A program made the translations under genes and the position numbers. Of a stretch of 20,317 bases of DNA, positions 12,712 to 19,927 are shown piece after piece (the stretch's first letter is position 1; the number at the start of each line of letters is the position of its first letter). Below the pieces are notes generated by a model. It made no database searches, had not been told where the DNA came from, and was given only the letters and a program-made list of their open reading frames with translations. Source of the stretch: an uncultured Oscillospiraceae bacterium (lineage in GTDB: Bacteria; Bacillota; Clostridia; Oscillospirales; Acutalibacteraceae). The stretch lies in assembly GCA_900548545.1 (NCBI GenBank), contig URKX01000037.1:1-20317 (forward strand), written 5' to 3'.

Positions 12712-12751
12712 TGGTCTTTATTTGGTCATTATTTTCACAGTTGGTCATTAC
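12712..12751 (+). repeat. Right arm-type integrase sites (three copies)
   Basis: TGGTCTTTAT at 12712, TGGTCATTAT at 12723 (11 bases on) and TGGTCATTAC at 12742. The first 16 bases (12712-12727) are identical to 2644-2659 at the left end. They lie 98-137 bases inside the attR core. Confidence 0.6.
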
Positions 12752-12784
12752 AGAACAGGGAATAGCAGCGAATACCGAAACGCT

Positions 12785-12804
12785 GAAACCCGCATAAAAC
12801 CTAG
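12785..12804 (-). repeat. Dispersed 20-bp motif, copy 3 (inverted)
   Basis: Its reverse complement is CTAGGTTTTATGCGGGTTTC. It lies between the right arm sites and the attR core. Confidence 0.7.
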
Positions 12805-12848
12805 AAATTTTGAAAGCGGCAGGGGAGAGGAAAAGGCTGGAACGCTGT

Positions 12849-12871
12849 TTCGAGTCCTGTCACCTCGACCA
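12849..12871 (+). repeat. attR: attR core (23 bp)
   Basis: Exact copy of the tRNA-Pro 3' end at 2550-2572. The preceding sequence is not tRNA-like, so this is the displaced duplicate. Confidence 0.93.
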
Positions 12872-12918
12872 GGCTGAGCCTGGACGCACGTCGCGTTCAG
12901 AGCTCGGCCTTTTCTTTT
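12872..12918 (+). terminator. Ancestral tRNA-Pro terminator, stranded behind attR
   Basis: GGCTGAGC (12872-12879) pairs with GCTCGGCC (12902-12909), then TTTTCTTTT follows. It begins directly after the CCA of the attR copy, where the tRNA terminator would have been before integration. From 12919 to 13005 I see nothing. Confidence 0.75.
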
Positions 12919-13005
12919 ACCCTGCGGCTCGCGTTGGCATCGGTATCTATCTTGCAGCCACAACCCAAGGGCCGCGCCCCGGGCAAGAGGGTTTGTGGCC
13001 TGCCC

Positions 13006-13034
13006 TTGACTTTCCCGCGGCGCCTTCCTATAAT
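13006..13034 (+). promoter_or_regulatory. Promoter of the ECF S-component gene
   Basis: TTGACT (13006-13011) and a perfect TATAAT (13029-13034), spacer 17. The leader of about 54 nt contains a small GGGAA/TTCCC hairpin. Confidence 0.75.
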
Positions 13035-13094
13035 AGGAGGAAAGGCCCACAGGAGGGAACAGGGAAGTTTTCCCCAGGGAAAGGAACGGTTGCT

Positions 13095-13607
13095 GTGAAA
13101 GACAATGTGAAAAAACTGGTGTTTATCGCGATGATGGCGGCGCTGACCTGCGCTGCCACCATGGTGATCCGGATCCCCACCCCGGGGACAGGGGGGTATA
13201 TCCATCCGGGGGACGCCTTGGTGGTGCTTTCCGGCGTGCTGCTGGGGCCCCTGGGTGGGTTTTTGGCAGGGGGGCTTGGCTCTGCCCTGGCGGATTTGGC
13301 CGCGGGCTATGTCTTGTACGCCCCCTTTACCTTGGCTGTCAAGGGGTTGATCGCCTTGGCTGCTGCCGTGTTGTACCGGAAGGCGCCAGGCGGCCACCGC
13401 ACCCTGGGGGTAGCCTTGGGTGGCGTGGCGGACGTGATCCTGGTGGCGGGAGGCTACTTCCTCTGCGATACCCTCCTCTATGGGATGGGCGGAGCCCTGG
13501 CCAGCGTCCCGGCCAACCTGATCCAGGGGGCCAGCGGTTTGGTGCTGGCAGTGGTTTTGTACCGGGCTTTGGAGGCAGTGCCGGAACTGAAAAAAATGCT
13601 GTCCTAA
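13095..13607 (+). CDS. ECF transporter S component (vitamin-binding membrane subunit)
   Basis: 170 residues, very hydrophobic, with about five or six membrane helices. The first is KLVFIAMMAALTCAATMVI, and later hydrophobic runs lie around 40-58 and 80-98. The segment PTPGTGGYIHPGDALVVLSG (about 27-46), then LLGPLGGFLAGGLGSALADL, is typical of S components that capture a vitamin or precursor and work with a shared EcfAA'T module, which is not in this window. Substrate is not predictable; no TPP, FMN or B12 riboswitch precedes it. I chose the GTG at 13095 after AAAGGAA; the longer open frame upstream crosses the promoter and attR. Confidence 0.85.
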   Translation: MKDNVKKLVFIAMMAALTCAATMVIRIPTPGTGGYIHPGDALVVLSGVLLGPLGGFLAGGLGSALADLAAGYVLYAPFTLAVKGLIALAAAVLYRKAPGGHRTLGVALGGVADVILVAGGYFLCDTLLYGMGGALASVPANLIQGASGLVLAVVLYRALEAVPELKKMLS

Positions 13608-13664
13608 AAAACGCGAAAGAACTGCCGCACGATATTCCAGGGGATGGGTTTCACAAAAGAGCCC

Positions 13665-13693
13665 TTGACAAATGGAAAAGACAGTGCTATAGT
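13665..13693 (+). promoter_or_regulatory. Promoter of the T-box/trpB transcript
   Basis: Perfect TTGACA (13665-13670) and TATAGT (13688-13693), spacer 17. Start near 13700. Confidence 0.8.
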
Positions 13694-13699
13694 AACACC

Positions 13700-13998
13700 A
13701 ATCAATCAACTGGAAACCGATGACCGGGACGAGTACCTCTTCAGAACCGTTTCCAAAGCGAGCCGCGGGTGGTGTGAGCGCGGCGTGACGGGGAAGGGCG
13801 AATGGACCCGCGAGGGCAAACCGAGCGCAGGGGATTTTTAAGGCCCAGGCGTTAGGTGCGACGGAGGCTGACCGTTACAGCAGCTAGCGTATCAAAAGTT
13901 GTACGCGACGAGCGCGCCTGGAAAAGGCGAATTTAGGTGGCACCGCAGATGCGAAGTTTCGCGCACCTGTCCTAACTTTTTAGGACAGGTGCGTTTTT
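13700..13998 (+). promoter_or_regulatory. T-box riboswitch, tryptophan-specific
   Basis: Stem I elements are visible (GACGAGTA at 13728-13735; GCGAGCCGCGGG and GTGTGAGCGCGG). GAATGGACC carries the TGG (Trp) specifier codon at 13803-13805. The T-box sequence TAGGTGGCACCGCA lies at 13934-13947. A strong terminator follows. Uncharged tRNA-Trp would pair with the leader and allow read-through into the tryptophan synthase gene. The specifier is assigned by position and fits the regulated gene. Confidence 0.88.
13962..13998 (+). terminator. T-box-controlled intrinsic terminator
   Basis: Fourteen-base arms, CGCACCTGTCCTAA (13962-13975) and TTAGGACAGGTGCG (13980-13993), with a CTTT loop and a T5 run. 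Confidence 0.92.
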
Positions 13999-14057
13999 CG
14001 TTTTTCATGTTGGTTGAGCTTTTACTCCATATCATAGTTTGAAAGGATGGTACAATC

Positions 14058-15428
14058 ATGGCACAGATCCCCTACAAAATCTATTTGGACGAAAGCGAAC
14101 TGCCCAAGGCATGGTACAACCTGCGGGCCGACATGAAAAACAAGCCCGCCCCCCTGCTGAACCCCGCTACTCTTAAGCCCATGACCTTTGAAGAGCTGCG
14201 GCCGGTGTTCTGCGACGAGCTTGTGCGCCAGGAACTGGACGACGCCACCCCCTATTTTGAAATCCCGGGGGAGATCTTGGACTTCTACAAGATGTACCGG
14301 CCCTCCCCGCTGATCCATGCGGAATTTCTGGAGAAGGCCCTGGGCACCCCCGCCAAGATCTATTACAAGTTTGAGGGCAACAACACCTCTGGTTCCCACA
14401 AGCTCAACTCCGCCATTGCCCAGGCCTATTACGCCAAGCAGCAGGGCCTCAAGGGCGTCACCACCGAAACCGGTGCCGGCCAGTGGGGAACGGCCCTTTC
14501 CATGGCCTGCTCCTTCTTCGGGCTGGACTGCAAGGTGTTCATGGTGAAGGTTTCCTACGAGCAAAAGCCCTTCCGGAGAGAGGTCATGCGCACCTACGGC
14601 GCCTCTGTGACGCCCTCCCCCTCGGAAACCACTCAGGTCGGCAAGAAGATCTTAGAGGCCCATCCCGGCACTTCCGGCTCCCTGGGCTGCGCCATCAGCG
14701 AGGCCGTGGAAGTGGCCACCGGCCTGGAAGGCTACCGGTACGTGCTGGGCTCGGTGCTCAACCAGGTGCTGCTCCACCAGTCGGTCATCGGCCTGGAAAC
14801 CAAGGCCGCCTGCGACAAGTACGGCATCAAGCCTGACATCATCATCGGCTGCGCTGGCGGCGGCTCTAACCTGGGCGGCCTGATCTCCCCCTTCATGGGC
14901 GAGAAGATCCGCGGTGAGGCCGACTACCAGTTTATCGCCGTAGAACCCGCCTCCTGCCCCTCTTTCACCCGGGGCAAGTACGCTTACGACTACTGCGACA
15001 CCGGCATGGTCTGCCCCTTGCAGAAGATGTACACCCTGGGCTCCAACTTTATCCCCTCGGCCAACCACGCCGGCGGCTTGCGGTATCACGGCATGAGCAG
15101 CGTGCTGAGCCAGCTGTACGCCGACGGGCTTATGGAGGCCCGGGCCGTGGAGCAGACCGCGGTGTTTGAGGCGGCAGAGCTGTTTGCCCGTGTGGAGGGC
15201 ACCCTGCCCGCCCCCGAGAGCAGCCACGCCATCCGGGTGGCCATTGACGAGGCCCTCAAGTGCAAGGAAACCGGCGAGGAAAAGACCATCATCTTCGGCC
15301 TCACCGGCACCGGCTACTTTGACATGACCGCCTACCAGAAGTTCAACGACGGCCTGATGAGCGACTACATCCCCAGCGACGAAGAGCTGGAGGAGAGCTT
15401 CAAGCAGCTGCCCAAGGTGGAGCTGTAA
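14058..15428 (+). CDS. trpB: Tryptophan synthase beta chain, TrpB2 type
   Basis: 456 residues. This PLP enzyme condenses indole with L-serine to give tryptophan. The PLP Lys is 115 in SGSHKLNSA, the catalytic Glu is 137 in TTETGAGQWG, and the phosphate-binding loop is GCAGGGSN. The long N-terminal extension (YLDESELPKAWYNLRADM...) and overall length mark the TrpB2 subgroup, which usually works without TrpA. The start follows GAAAGGATGG. It is a single gene under a Trp T-box with a strong hairpin after it. With no trpA or other trp gene here, a role in salvaging free indole is likely, although trpA could be elsewhere in the genome. Confidence 0.94.
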   Translation: MAQIPYKIYLDESELPKAWYNLRADMKNKPAPLLNPATLKPMTFEELRPVFCDELVRQELDDATPYFEIPGEILDFYKMYRPSPLIHAEFLEKALGTPAKIYYKFEGNNTSGSHKLNSAIAQAYYAKQQGLKGVTTETGAGQWGTALSMACSFFGLDCKVFMVKVSYEQKPFRREVMRTYGASVTPSPSETTQVGKKILEAHPGTSGSLGCAISEAVEVATGLEGYRYVLGSVLNQVLLHQSVIGLETKAACDKYGIKPDIIIGCAGGGSNLGGLISPFMGEKIRGEADYQFIAVEPASCPSFTRGKYAYDYCDTGMVCPLQKMYTLGSNFIPSANHAGGLRYHGMSSVLSQLYADGLMEARAVEQTAVFEAAELFARVEGTLPAPESSHAIRVAIDEALKCKETGEEKTIIFGLTGTGYFDMTAYQKFNDGLMSDYIPSDEELEESFKQLPKVEL

Positions 15429-15470
15429 GGCTGCCGTTTTGAAAAACTTTCCCCAATGGCGGGGACGCAG

Positions 15471-15502
15471 AAGAGGGGCCAGCCCACAGGCTGGCCCCTC
15501 TT
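15471..15502. terminator. Strong hairpin between trpB and the convergent acetyltransferase gene
   Basis: Fourteen-base perfect arms AAGAGGGGCCAGCC/GGCTGGCCCCTCTT around CACA. There is no long T-run, but the position between convergent genes suggests a bidirectional terminator. Confidence 0.7.
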
Positions 15503-15532
15503 GCCGTATGTCACAAGGGTCTCTTTGAAAAC

Positions 15533-16099
15533 TTACAACCCTTCCTCCACAAAGTGAGTGGGGTAGATGTCCCAATACTTCCCATAGGGCGGATGCTTTT
15601 GGCCGTCCAGGTCCAGCTGGTACATTCGGAAGATCACCGGGATATCCTTGGGCTGCCACTGCTCCAGGTAAGAGTAGCAGTAGCGCATCCCCAGCTGCCG
15701 CATCACGCCGCCGCTGCGGGGGTTTTCCCTGTCGTGGGTGGCGGTGAGGAAGGGGACCCCCTCCTGCCGGAGGTACCCCACAAAGGCTCTGGCCGCCTCG
15801 GTGGCCAGGCCCTGGTGCCAGTGCTCCCGGCCCAAGGCGTAGCCAAAGTCATAGCTGTCCCCGTCCTCCGCGGTCACATACCCAATGGGCCGGTCCTCTC
15901 CCTTGAGGCAGATGGCAAAAAAGTACCGCTGCCCTTGGATGCGCTCCCGGTAGAAGGCTTGGGCCTCCTCCAAGGTTTCCGCCGGGAACCAGGGGAGGAA
16001 CCGGTTTGCCTCTTTGTCGCGAAGAAGCTGGAACAGGGCTTCCAGATCTTCCGGGCGGAATTTCCGCAGTGCCAGCCGCGGCGTTTCCAACAGTTCCAT
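15533..16099 (-). CDS. GNAT acetyltransferase, RimJ/RimL-like
   Basis: 188 residues. The opening ETPRLALRKFRPEDLEALFQL is the standard start of the RimJ/RimL/SpeG-like GNAT group. The beta4/beta5 region PIGYVTAEDGDSYDFGYALG (71-90) and acetyl-CoA loop HWHQGLATEAA (93-103) are clear. It transfers acetyl from acetyl-CoA to an amine; the acceptor (protein N-terminus, drug or small molecule) is unknown. The C-terminal 30 residues, with YGKYWDIYP, extend past the core. The ATG follows GGAGGG. It is 21 bases after the MATE exporter gene, so it is probably the last gene of a HAD-MATE-GNAT operon. Confidence 0.9.
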   Translation of the reverse strand: MELLETPRLALRKFRPEDLEALFQLLRDKEANRFLPWFPAETLEEAQAFYRERIQGQRYFFAICLKGEDRPIGYVTAEDGDSYDFGYALGREHWHQGLATEAARAFVGYLRQEGVPFLTATHDRENPRSGGVMRQLGMRYCYSYLEQWQPKDIPVIFRMYQLDLDGQKHPPYGKYWDIYPTHFVEEGL

Positions 16100-16120
16100 G
16101 GGCGGACCCTCCTTCCGGTT

Positions 16121-17524
16121 TCACGTTTGGGTGCTGTGGTCCACCACGTTGTGGATCCAGATCCCGGAAACCAGCATGACCGTGCCGATAATGGCCTTGA
16201 TGATGTCCGCGCAGGAGACGAAGAAGAATACCCACACCACGGAAAGCCCTGTAAAGTGGCACAGGCAGAAGGCCACAGGCAGGTTCACCACCCAGGTGAA
16301 CACGCAGTCGAACAGGAAAGTGATGAAGGTCTTGCCCCCGGACCGGATGGTGAAATAGGTGCCGTGGACATAGGCGGTGAGGGGCAAAAACGCACCGGAG
16401 ATGATCAGCAGCTGGGTGGCCGTTTGCCGCACTGCCGGCTCGGTGTTGTAAATGGTGGGGATGAAGGGGGAGCAGGCGATGATCCCCCCGCCGATGACCA
16501 GGTTGACGCAAACGCTGAAAAACAGCAGTTTCCGCACCGTGTCCTTGGCGCCCTGGACGTCGTTGGCGCCCAGCAGCTGCCCCGAAAGGATGCCGATGGC
16601 ATTGCCCAAGGACATCATCACAATGGCGAAGAGGTTCCACACGGTGGAGTTGATGTTGGTGGCGGCCACGGCCTGTAGGCCCCGGGTGGCGTAGCACATA
16701 TTCACCGCCGCCGTGCCAATGGACCACAGGGTTTCATTCAAGAGCAGGGGGGTGCCGGTGATGGCGATCTGCTTGACGAGGGAAACGGGTACCCGGAACC
16801 CCCGGAACAGCCCCTGGACAAAGGGGAACTGCTGGCGGCGCAGGTAGGTGCGCAGAAGCAGGTAGGCCATCTCCACATAGCGGGAGATCACCGTGGCCAA
16901 GGCAGCGCCCGCCACCCCCATTTTGGGGAAGCCAAAGCTGCCGAAGATCAGCAGGTAGTTGCCCACCAAGTTCACACAGATGGCGATGACGCTGGCCACC
17001 ATGGGGGAGAAGGTTTCGCCCACGTCCCGCAAAGTGCTGGAAAGGCACTGCACCAGGGCAAAGGGCAGCAGCCCCCACAAGATGATGTTCATGTAGGATT
17101 GGGCGTGGCCCAGGGTGGAGGCGATCTCCTCGGGGGTGGAAGCGCCCTCGTTTAAGTACAGCCCAAACAGCTGGGGCCCGAACAGCAGGAACACCAAAAT
17201 GCCCAAAGCCCAAATGGCCACGCTGAACACCAGCCGGAACCGCAGGGTGTAGCGCACGCCCTCATAGTCTTTTTTGCCATAGAACTGGGCCCCGAAAATG
17301 GACGCCCCGCCCAGCCCGCCGAAAATGGTCAGGTTGAAAATGAACACAATCTGGTTGACGATGGCCACCCCGGACATGGGGGCGGTGCCAAGGCGCCCCA
17401 CCATCACGTTGTCCAGCAAGTTGACAAATTGGGTGATCCCCTGCTGGACGATCATGGGGATCAAAAGGGACAGCACAGCGGCGTAAAACGCCCGGCTGCC
17501 AATCAGTTTTTTCCGCAAGCTCAT
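16121..17524 (-). CDS. MATE-family multidrug/metabolite exporter
   Basis: 467 residues with twelve predicted membrane helices in two homologous halves. The first half begins AVLSLLIPMIVQQGITQFVN, with LLDNVMVGRLG, the typical MATE TM1-2 signature. The second half begins around LVKQIAITGTPLLLNETLWS. It is an inner-membrane sodium- or proton-driven antiporter expelling cationic drugs or metabolites. Its length is normal. The start is the ATG at 17522-17524 after AGGAGA. It lies 51 bases downstream of the HAD gene and 21 before the GNAT gene; no promoter is evident between them. Substrate cannot be inferred. Confidence 0.94.
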   Translation of the reverse strand: MSLRKKLIGSRAFYAAVLSLLIPMIVQQGITQFVNLLDNVMVGRLGTAPMSGVAIVNQIVFIFNLTIFGGLGGASIFGAQFYGKKDYEGVRYTLRFRLVFSVAIWALGILVFLLFGPQLFGLYLNEGASTPEEIASTLGHAQSYMNIILWGLLPFALVQCLSSTLRDVGETFSPMVASVIAICVNLVGNYLLIFGSFGFPKMGVAGAALATVISRYVEMAYLLLRTYLRRQQFPFVQGLFRGFRVPVSLVKQIAITGTPLLLNETLWSIGTAAVNMCYATRGLQAVAATNINSTVWNLFAIVMMSLGNAIGILSGQLLGANDVQGAKDTVRKLLFFSVCVNLVIGGGIIACSPFIPTIYNTEPAVRQTATQLLIISGAFLPLTAYVHGTYFTIRSGGKTFITFLFDCVFTWVVNLPVAFCLCHFTGLSVVWVFFFVSCADIIKAIIGTVMLVSGIWIHNVVDHSTQT

Positions 17525-17575
17525 AAGGTCGGTTCTCCTCTCCTCAGTTTCCCAAAATTCTGTTTTCCCGCAAAG

Positions 17576-18280
17576 TTACCCCAGCAGATCCCCCAAATTT
17601 TGGGACAGGTCTTCTGCTGGGAGCAGTTTCCCAATCAGCTCCCCATAGCTTTGGATGGAAAGGTCCGCAAGCCCGGCGATGCCCTCCCGGGTTTCCCCTT
17701 CCCCTTTGCCTTGCTGGGAGATGGGGTCCTCCACAGCCACCACCGGGAACCCCGCGGCTTTGGCGGTGCGGATGGCGTAGGCCGAGTCCTCAAAGACCAC
17801 GCTCTCCTCTGGGGCGGCGCCGAATTTCCCCGCGCAGTGCAGGAAAATGTCCGGGTGCTCCTTGCTTTTCCCCACTTCCCCGCAGGTGGCAAAGCGGTCC
17901 ACAAAGGGCAGCATCCCCAGCCGCTCCAAGGCAAGCTCCACCCCTTCCCGGTTGGAAGCGGTGGCCACGGCCACAGGGATGTGGTTTTCCTTCAAAAGCT
18001 GTAAGAACTCCCTGGCCTGGGGTTTTTCCTCCACTTGGGTGCGGTAGCCCTCTAAAGCGTATTGGCCCAGCTCCTGGGCAATCCCCTCCACCGTGCCGGG
18101 GACGCCCAGCCCACGGTAGTATTCCGCGCATTGTTCCACACTCAGGCGGTTCAGGGTGTTGTGCAGGCCCTGGGGGGCCTGGATCCCTTTGTCCGCGGCG
18201 TACTGGTAGGTGATGTCCCGCCACATGGGCATGGAGTCCAGCAGGGTGCCGTCGGCGTCGAAAATGCAGCAACGGATCAT
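17576..18280 (-). CDS. HAD-superfamily phosphatase/phosphoglucomutase-like hydrolase
   Basis: 234 residues, HAD subfamily IA. Motif I is DADGTLLD (Asp8, Asp10), motif II is VATASN (about 105-110), motif III is Lys138/140 in GKSKEHPD, and motif IV is FEDS (Glu164, Asp165). A helical cap domain lies at about 15-85. It hydrolyses or transfers phosphate on a small metabolite; DADGT rather than DLDG and the cap type suggest a general sugar-phosphate phosphatase or beta-phosphoglucomutase relative. The ATG at 18278-18280 follows GGAGGAGGG. Upstream in-frame codons pass through its promoter and the lipoprotein gene on the same strand, so I excluded them. Confidence 0.92.
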   Translation of the reverse strand: MIRCCIFDADGTLLDSMPMWRDITYQYAADKGIQAPQGLHNTLNRLSVEQCAEYYRGLGVPGTVEGIAQELGQYALEGYRTQVEEKPQAREFLQLLKENHIPVAVATASNREGVELALERLGMLPFVDRFATCGEVGKSKEHPDIFLHCAGKFGAAPEESVVFEDSAYAIRTAKAAGFPVVAVEDPISQQGKGEGETREGIAGLADLSIQSYGELIGKLLPAEDLSQNLGDLLG

Positions 18281-18314
18281 CGTGTATCCCTCCTCCTCAA
18301 AAGGTGCTTGTCCC

Positions 18315-18343
18315 AGTATACCAGAAAGGGACCCGGGGCGCAA
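18315..18343 (-). promoter_or_regulatory. Promoter of the HAD-MATE-GNAT operon
   Basis: On the minus strand TTGCGC (18338-18343) and TATACT (18315-18320) are 17 bases apart, 35 bases before the HAD start codon. Confidence 0.65.
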
Positions 18344-18356
18344 TGCCCCCTGCAAA

Positions 18357-18393
18357 ACAAAAGGCCGCCGCCAGGTTGGCAGCGGTCTTTTGT
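18357..18393. terminator. Bidirectional terminator after the lipoprotein gene
   Basis: Twelve-base arms ACAAAAGGCCGC and GCGGTCTTTTGT (one G-U pair) enclose an inner GCCA/TGGC hairpin. The arms give A-runs and T-runs on both strands. It begins directly next to the lipoprotein stop. Confidence 0.8.
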
Positions 18394-18624
18394 TCAGCGG
18401 GGCTCCGGTTTGGGGGAGGGGCTCGCCTGGTCTTCCCGGTGGGAGGAGTCCGGATCCACCATGGAGTCCACAGCGGATTCGATCCGGCTGCCGGCCCCTT
18501 CCAGCTCGCTCTCCACGCGGGAGACGGTTTCGGACACTTTGTCTTCGGCCTTTTCCATGCAGCCCCCTAAGGAAAGGGCCAGCCCCGCGCACAGTGCCGC
18601 GGCAATGATCCTGTTTCGAAGCAT
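18394..18624 (-). CDS. Small lipoprotein with coiled-coil, 76 aa
   Basis: The N-terminus LRNRIIAAALCAGLALSLGG then Cys22 is a classical lipoprotein signal (lipobox LGGC), so the mature 55-residue protein is anchored outside the membrane. Residues 23-55 are highly charged and helical (EKAEDKVSETVSRVESELEG), and the tail is Pro/Ser-rich. Function is unknown; such short lipoproteins often serve as envelope spacers. I chose the ATG at 18622-18624. Its ribosome site AAAGGA lies in a small GAAAGG/CCTTTC hairpin at 18627-18640. It is separated from the HAD operon by the terminator at 18357, so it is its own transcript. Confidence 0.8.
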   Translation of the reverse strand: MLRNRIIAAALCAGLALSLGGCMEKAEDKVSETVSRVESELEGAGSRIESAVDSMVDPDSSHREDQASPSPKPEPR

Positions 18625-18797
18625 GATGAAAGGTTCCTTTCTCAAAAGAGTGCGTTGCGCGGGCGGGACGCCGGGAAAACCACCGGCGCGCGGCTGCCCG
18701 CTGGGAGTAGTATCGCCGGGAACCGGGCAGGATATACAGGCGGCGGGAAATCTTGGGGCGCTTCGTTTTTTTTCGGCCTTGGCATCAGGCGGGTTTG

Positions 18798-18826
18798 TTG
18801 CAAAACTGTATCCAAAATGATAGAAT
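18798..18826 (+). promoter_or_regulatory. Promoter of the 1-phosphofructokinase-like gene
   Basis: TTGCAA (18798-18803) and TAGAAT (18821-18826), spacer 17, 30 bases before the start codon. Confidence 0.65.
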
Positions 18827-18856
18827 ACGGTAAGAAACTTGTAAGGGCGTGAACGT

Positions 18857-19789
18857 ATGATAATAGTTACAGTGACACTCAATCCCGCGCTGGACCATCT
18901 GGTGCGGATGGACTGTTTTGAAAAGGGGCAGATCCAGTGGTTTTCCCAGGAGTCCTTTGCCCCGGGAGGGAAGGGCGTGAATGTGTCGCTGCTGCTCCAC
19001 TCCCTGGGGGTGAATACGAAAGCCCTGGGCATCGCCGCCGGGTTTACCGGCCGGGAGATCCTGCGGCTGGTGGAGGCCTCCGGTTGCCCGGCGGACTTTG
19101 TAATGCTGGAAGAGGGGAATTCCCGCGTCAACGTGAAGCTGCGGGAGGCTGACGGCCAGGAAACCGCCTTCAACGGGGAAGGCCCCCAGATCCCGCCCCA
19201 GGGGGTGCGGCAGCTGTTGGCGAAGCTGGGGTCCCTCACGGCGGAAGACGTGCTGGTGCTTTCCGGGAGCCTGCCCAAGGGGCTGCCCTCCACCGCCTTC
19301 CCCCAGATCTTGGAGGCGGCCCGGCGTTCCGGCGCCCGGCTGGTGGTGGACATGGCCGGGGACGCCCTGCTGGCAGCGCTGCCCTACCACCCCTTCCTCA
19401 TCAAGCCCAACGACCAGGAGCTGTGCCAGCTGTTTGGGGTGGAAGGCCCCCTCACGGCCCTGGAGGCGAAAGAGTATGCCCAGCAGCTGCGGCATATGGG
19501 CGCCCGGAACGTGGTGGTTTCCCTGGGGGCCAAAGGGGCCTTGCTGGCCCAGGAGGGCGGCCCCTGCCTGTTCTGCCACAGTGTCCGCGGGGAGGCTGTT
19601 TCCACGGTGGGCGCGGGGGACTCCCTGGTGGCGGGGTTCCTCTATGGCCTGGGGCTTCACGGCACCCTGGAAGGCGGCCTGAAATGGGGCGTCGCCGCCG
19701 GGGCCGCCACGGCTTTCCGGGAGGGCATCGCCACCGGAGACCAGGTAAAGGCCCAGTTCCCGGCGGTGGGCAACCCCCACGTTGTGTGA
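18857..19789 (+). CDS. fruK: 1-phosphofructokinase / tagatose-6-phosphate kinase family (PfkB)
   Basis: 310 residues. PfkB-family signatures: TLNPALDH at 7-14, APGGKGVNVS (35-44) that binds the sugar phosphate, and TVGAGDSLVAGF (250-261) with catalytic base Asp255 and the anion hole. TLNPALD is typical of the FruK/LacC branch, which phosphorylates fructose-1-phosphate or tagatose-6-phosphate with ATP. I favour FruK, but no PTS gene (fruA) or lac/tag gene is visible, so the substrate is open. The ATG at 18857 follows AAGGG. It appears to be a single-gene unit with its own promoter. Confidence 0.85.
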   Translation: MIIVTVTLNPALDHLVRMDCFEKGQIQWFSQESFAPGGKGVNVSLLLHSLGVNTKALGIAAGFTGREILRLVEASGCPADFVMLEEGNSRVNVKLREADGQETAFNGEGPQIPPQGVRQLLAKLGSLTAEDVLVLSGSLPKGLPSTAFPQILEAARRSGARLVVDMAGDALLAALPYHPFLIKPNDQELCQLFGVEGPLTALEAKEYAQQLRHMGARNVVVSLGAKGALLAQEGGPCLFCHSVRGEAVSTVGAGDSLVAGFLYGLGLHGTLEGGLKWGVAAGAATAFREGIATGDQVKAQFPAVGNPHVV

Positions 19790-19837
19790 CCAGTTTGTAA
19801 ATTCCCGTGGGAAAGCCCTTTCAGGCCGGTTACCCAG

Positions 19838-19867
19838 TTGACACCGGCCAGTGTTCCAAAGTAAAAT
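19838..19867 (+). promoter_or_regulatory. Promoter of the final Pro/Gln-rich gene
   Basis: Perfect TTGACA (19838-19843) and TAAAAT (19862-19867) with an 18-base spacer. The leader contains a hairpin CCGGGAA/TTCCCGG (19895-19912) just before the ribosome site. Confidence 0.6.
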
Positions 19868-19927
19868 GATACTATCCAGTTTTCGATATGGTTTCCGGGA
19901 AGTATTTCCCGGGATGGGAGGAGACCC

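Larger units (their letters stand above)
2550..12871. mobile_element. 10.3-kb tRNA-Pro-integrated element, phage-satellite-like
   Basis: The element is bounded by a 23-bp direct repeat of the tRNA-Pro 3' end (2550-2572 and 12849-12871). Its integrase gene lies next to attL and is transcribed toward it. Content by sequence: integrase, CI-like repressor, divergent early operon with excisionase-like protein and primase-helicase, an iteron region, a sigma-70-family factor, and an RHH/zeta-kinase pair beside attR. I see no relaxase, VirB4/VirD4 or FtsK-type conjugation protein, and no terminase, capsid or lysis gene. That gene order matches the early half of a phage or a phage-inducible chromosomal island. 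An integrative plasmid-like element mobilised by others is the alternative. Confidence 0.88.

Noticed and set aside
2550..12871. Integrative conjugative or mobilizable element
   Set aside because: No relaxase, coupling protein or type IV secretion gene is present. Mobilisation in trans cannot be excluded, but nothing in the sequence shows it.
14652..15659. 335-codon minus-strand frame
   Set aside because: Shadow of the TrpB2 gene.
15554..16678. 374-codon plus-strand frame
   Set aside because: Antisense to the GNAT and MATE genes. Composition (His, Val, Gly) is that of a shadow.
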